Origin: Chara braunii
Lineage: Eukaryota > Streptophyta > Charophyceae > Charales > Characeae
Direction: 5' to 3'
NCBI GenBank assembly: GCA_003427395.1
Contig: BFEA01000007.1
Span: 6,281,059 to 6,345,058 of the forward strand
Length of the DNA: 64,000 nt
Part shown: positions 63,961 to 64,000 of the stretch, in pieces
Numbering within the stretch: position 1 is the first letter of the stretch
Layout: every line of letters starts with the position of its first letter
Made by a program: the position numbers and the translations under genes
The notes under the pieces: model-generated
The model's input: the letters and a program-made list of their open reading frames with translations, nothing else
The model's database searches: none
Told to the model about the DNA's origin: nothing

Positions 63961-64000
63961 AATGTCAGACATCTCTCCCCTTCACGACGACAGTCGATCG

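Overview
The window is intergenic, transposon-dominated DNA from a eukaryotic nuclear genome, not a gene-bearing segment. It holds no convincing intact host gene, rRNA or tRNA. Three Ty3/gypsy-type LTR retrotransposons (or large parts of them), many unrelated minisatellites, and pyrimidine- or purine-rich low-complexity DNA account for most of it. The gag proteins, the reverse transcriptases (one near the plant chromovirus type, two of a type with an F/YIDD-xPIKG core) and a primer-binding site matching a plant-type tRNA-Asp 3' end suggest a streptophyte, most plausibly a charophyte alga such as Chara. That placement is inference from family resemblance and was not tested by a search.

Layout. 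1-370: 81-bp tandem repeat. 420-2095 (minus): partial LTR of the same family as the large element below. 2096-7460 (minus): decayed Ty3/gypsy element 1 (gag, PR, RT, RNase H, IN, chromodomain-like remnant). 7461-9380: no clear gene, with one weak C-CAP-like ORF on the minus strand. 9381-9935: 110-bp tandem repeat. 9936-12590: nothing recognisable. 12595-14982 (minus): a long decayed protein-coding locus of unknown function with an in-frame 15-residue repeat. 16113-16830: GA microsatellite and 53-bp minisatellite. 17576-17620: assembly gap. 17700-20540: 91-bp satellite. 21058-21219: purine microsatellite. 21832-22280: AT-rich element with GC-rich inverted termini. 22296-44792 (plus): element 2, about 22.5 kb, with 4.8 and 5.6 kb LTRs. 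44793-53123: T/C-rich DNA with several minisatellites. 53123-60413 (minus): element 3, into which a 954-bp inverted-repeat transposon has inserted; a second copy of that transposon lies at 61892-62552. 62580-64000: degenerate array whose units each carry a hairpin.

Element 2 is the most interesting feature. It has TG...CA-type LTRs about 6% diverged by eye, a tRNA-Asp primer-binding site directly after the 5' LTR, and a recognisable gag-PR-RT-RNase H-IN body. Between the primer-binding site and gag it has about 5.5 kb that ordinary Ty3/gypsy elements lack. That stretch carries a head-to-tail chain of small same-strand ORFs. Three (183, 244 and 241 codons) are still fully open and are paralogous to one another, and several more are decayed. 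Consecutive ORFs are joined by overlapping stop/start codons (TGATG, ATGA) or by a repeated TAG-GC-ATG junction, an operon-like layout unexpected in a eukaryote. gag, protease, RT and RNase H of the same element are frameshifted or mutated, including D-to-Y in RNase H.

Relationships. All three elements are defective, so any movement would need help in trans. Element 1's internal region abuts an LTR of element 2's family, which suggests a chimera or an LTR inserted at its 3' end. Element 3 has lost a catalytic Asp in integrase and changed its protease active site, and was later interrupted by the 954-bp DNA transposon, giving a relative order of events.
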